A stretch of 29,972 bases of DNA from a virus, in IMG/VR virus record IMGVR_UViG_3300049491_000169, positions 1 through 29,972 of that record. One strand, 5' to 3'. Shown here piece after piece: positions 29,957 to 29,972 of the stretch. Below the pieces are notes generated by a model, which saw only the letters and a program-made list of their open reading frames with translations, was not told where the DNA came from and searched no databases. Position numbers and translations under genes: made by a program. Positions within the stretch are counted from its first letter, which is position 1, and each line of letters opens with the position of its first letter.

Positions 29957-29972
29957 CTATCCCCCTCTAAAT

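Noticed and set aside
1-29972. tRNA genes, CRISPR arrays, insertion sequences, integrase and attachment sites
   Set aside because: None seen by eye on either strand; the window is almost wholly coding on the minus strand.

Overview
The window is the virion-structure and DNA-packaging half of a tailed phage (or prophage) of the siphovirus type. Every gene I can support lies on the minus strand, so transcription runs from high to low coordinates. The sequence is GC-rich. The layout (TerS-TerL, small membrane protein, portal, MuF/protease fusion, capsid, connectors, frameshifted tail chaperone, tape measure, minor tail proteins) is typical of phages of Actinobacteria. The exact host genus cannot be read from the sequence. 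No integrase, lysis, replication or tRNA gene is present; if they exist they lie outside the window.

Right end, 29972 to about 26490: an AT-richer promoter/operator-like region is followed by a winged-helix regulator with a TTG start, a small unknown protein, a ribbon-helix-helix-like protein, two unknown proteins and a ParB-domain protein. Then come the small terminase, a second RHH-like protein and the large terminase. Most of these genes overlap by 1-20 nt, which suggests translational coupling.

Head module, 26500 to 14404: TerL, a small membrane protein, portal, a MuF-protease fusion with an in-frame internal start that has its own ribosome binding site, a 47-aa Cys-containing protein, the HK97-type major capsid protein, a second large virion protein, a small acidic protein, a candidate major tail protein with a C-terminal PKD domain, and three connector/completion proteins. 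Strong hairpins lie just after the major capsid and the candidate major tail genes. A promoter-like sequence precedes the capsid gene. Together these suggest that the abundant structural proteins are expressed separately from their neighbours.

Tail module, 14336 to 1: a tail assembly chaperone pair joined by frameshifting, a 907-aa tape measure protein, a Dit-like protein carrying carbohydrate-binding-like modules, a hub-like protein, and a series of receptor-binding candidates. These are a collar-domain protein, two paralogous Cys-motif fibre proteins, a 47-aa Gly-rich protein, a beta-helix tailspike, a protein with duplicated modules and Ig/PKD repeats, and two further fibre components. A last gene runs off the left edge.

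There is no non-coding stretch longer than about 220 bases. The longest gaps are 20269-20486, which holds a promoter candidate and a long dyad, and 29842-29972, the operon head. I see no CRISPR, transposon or insertion sequence.
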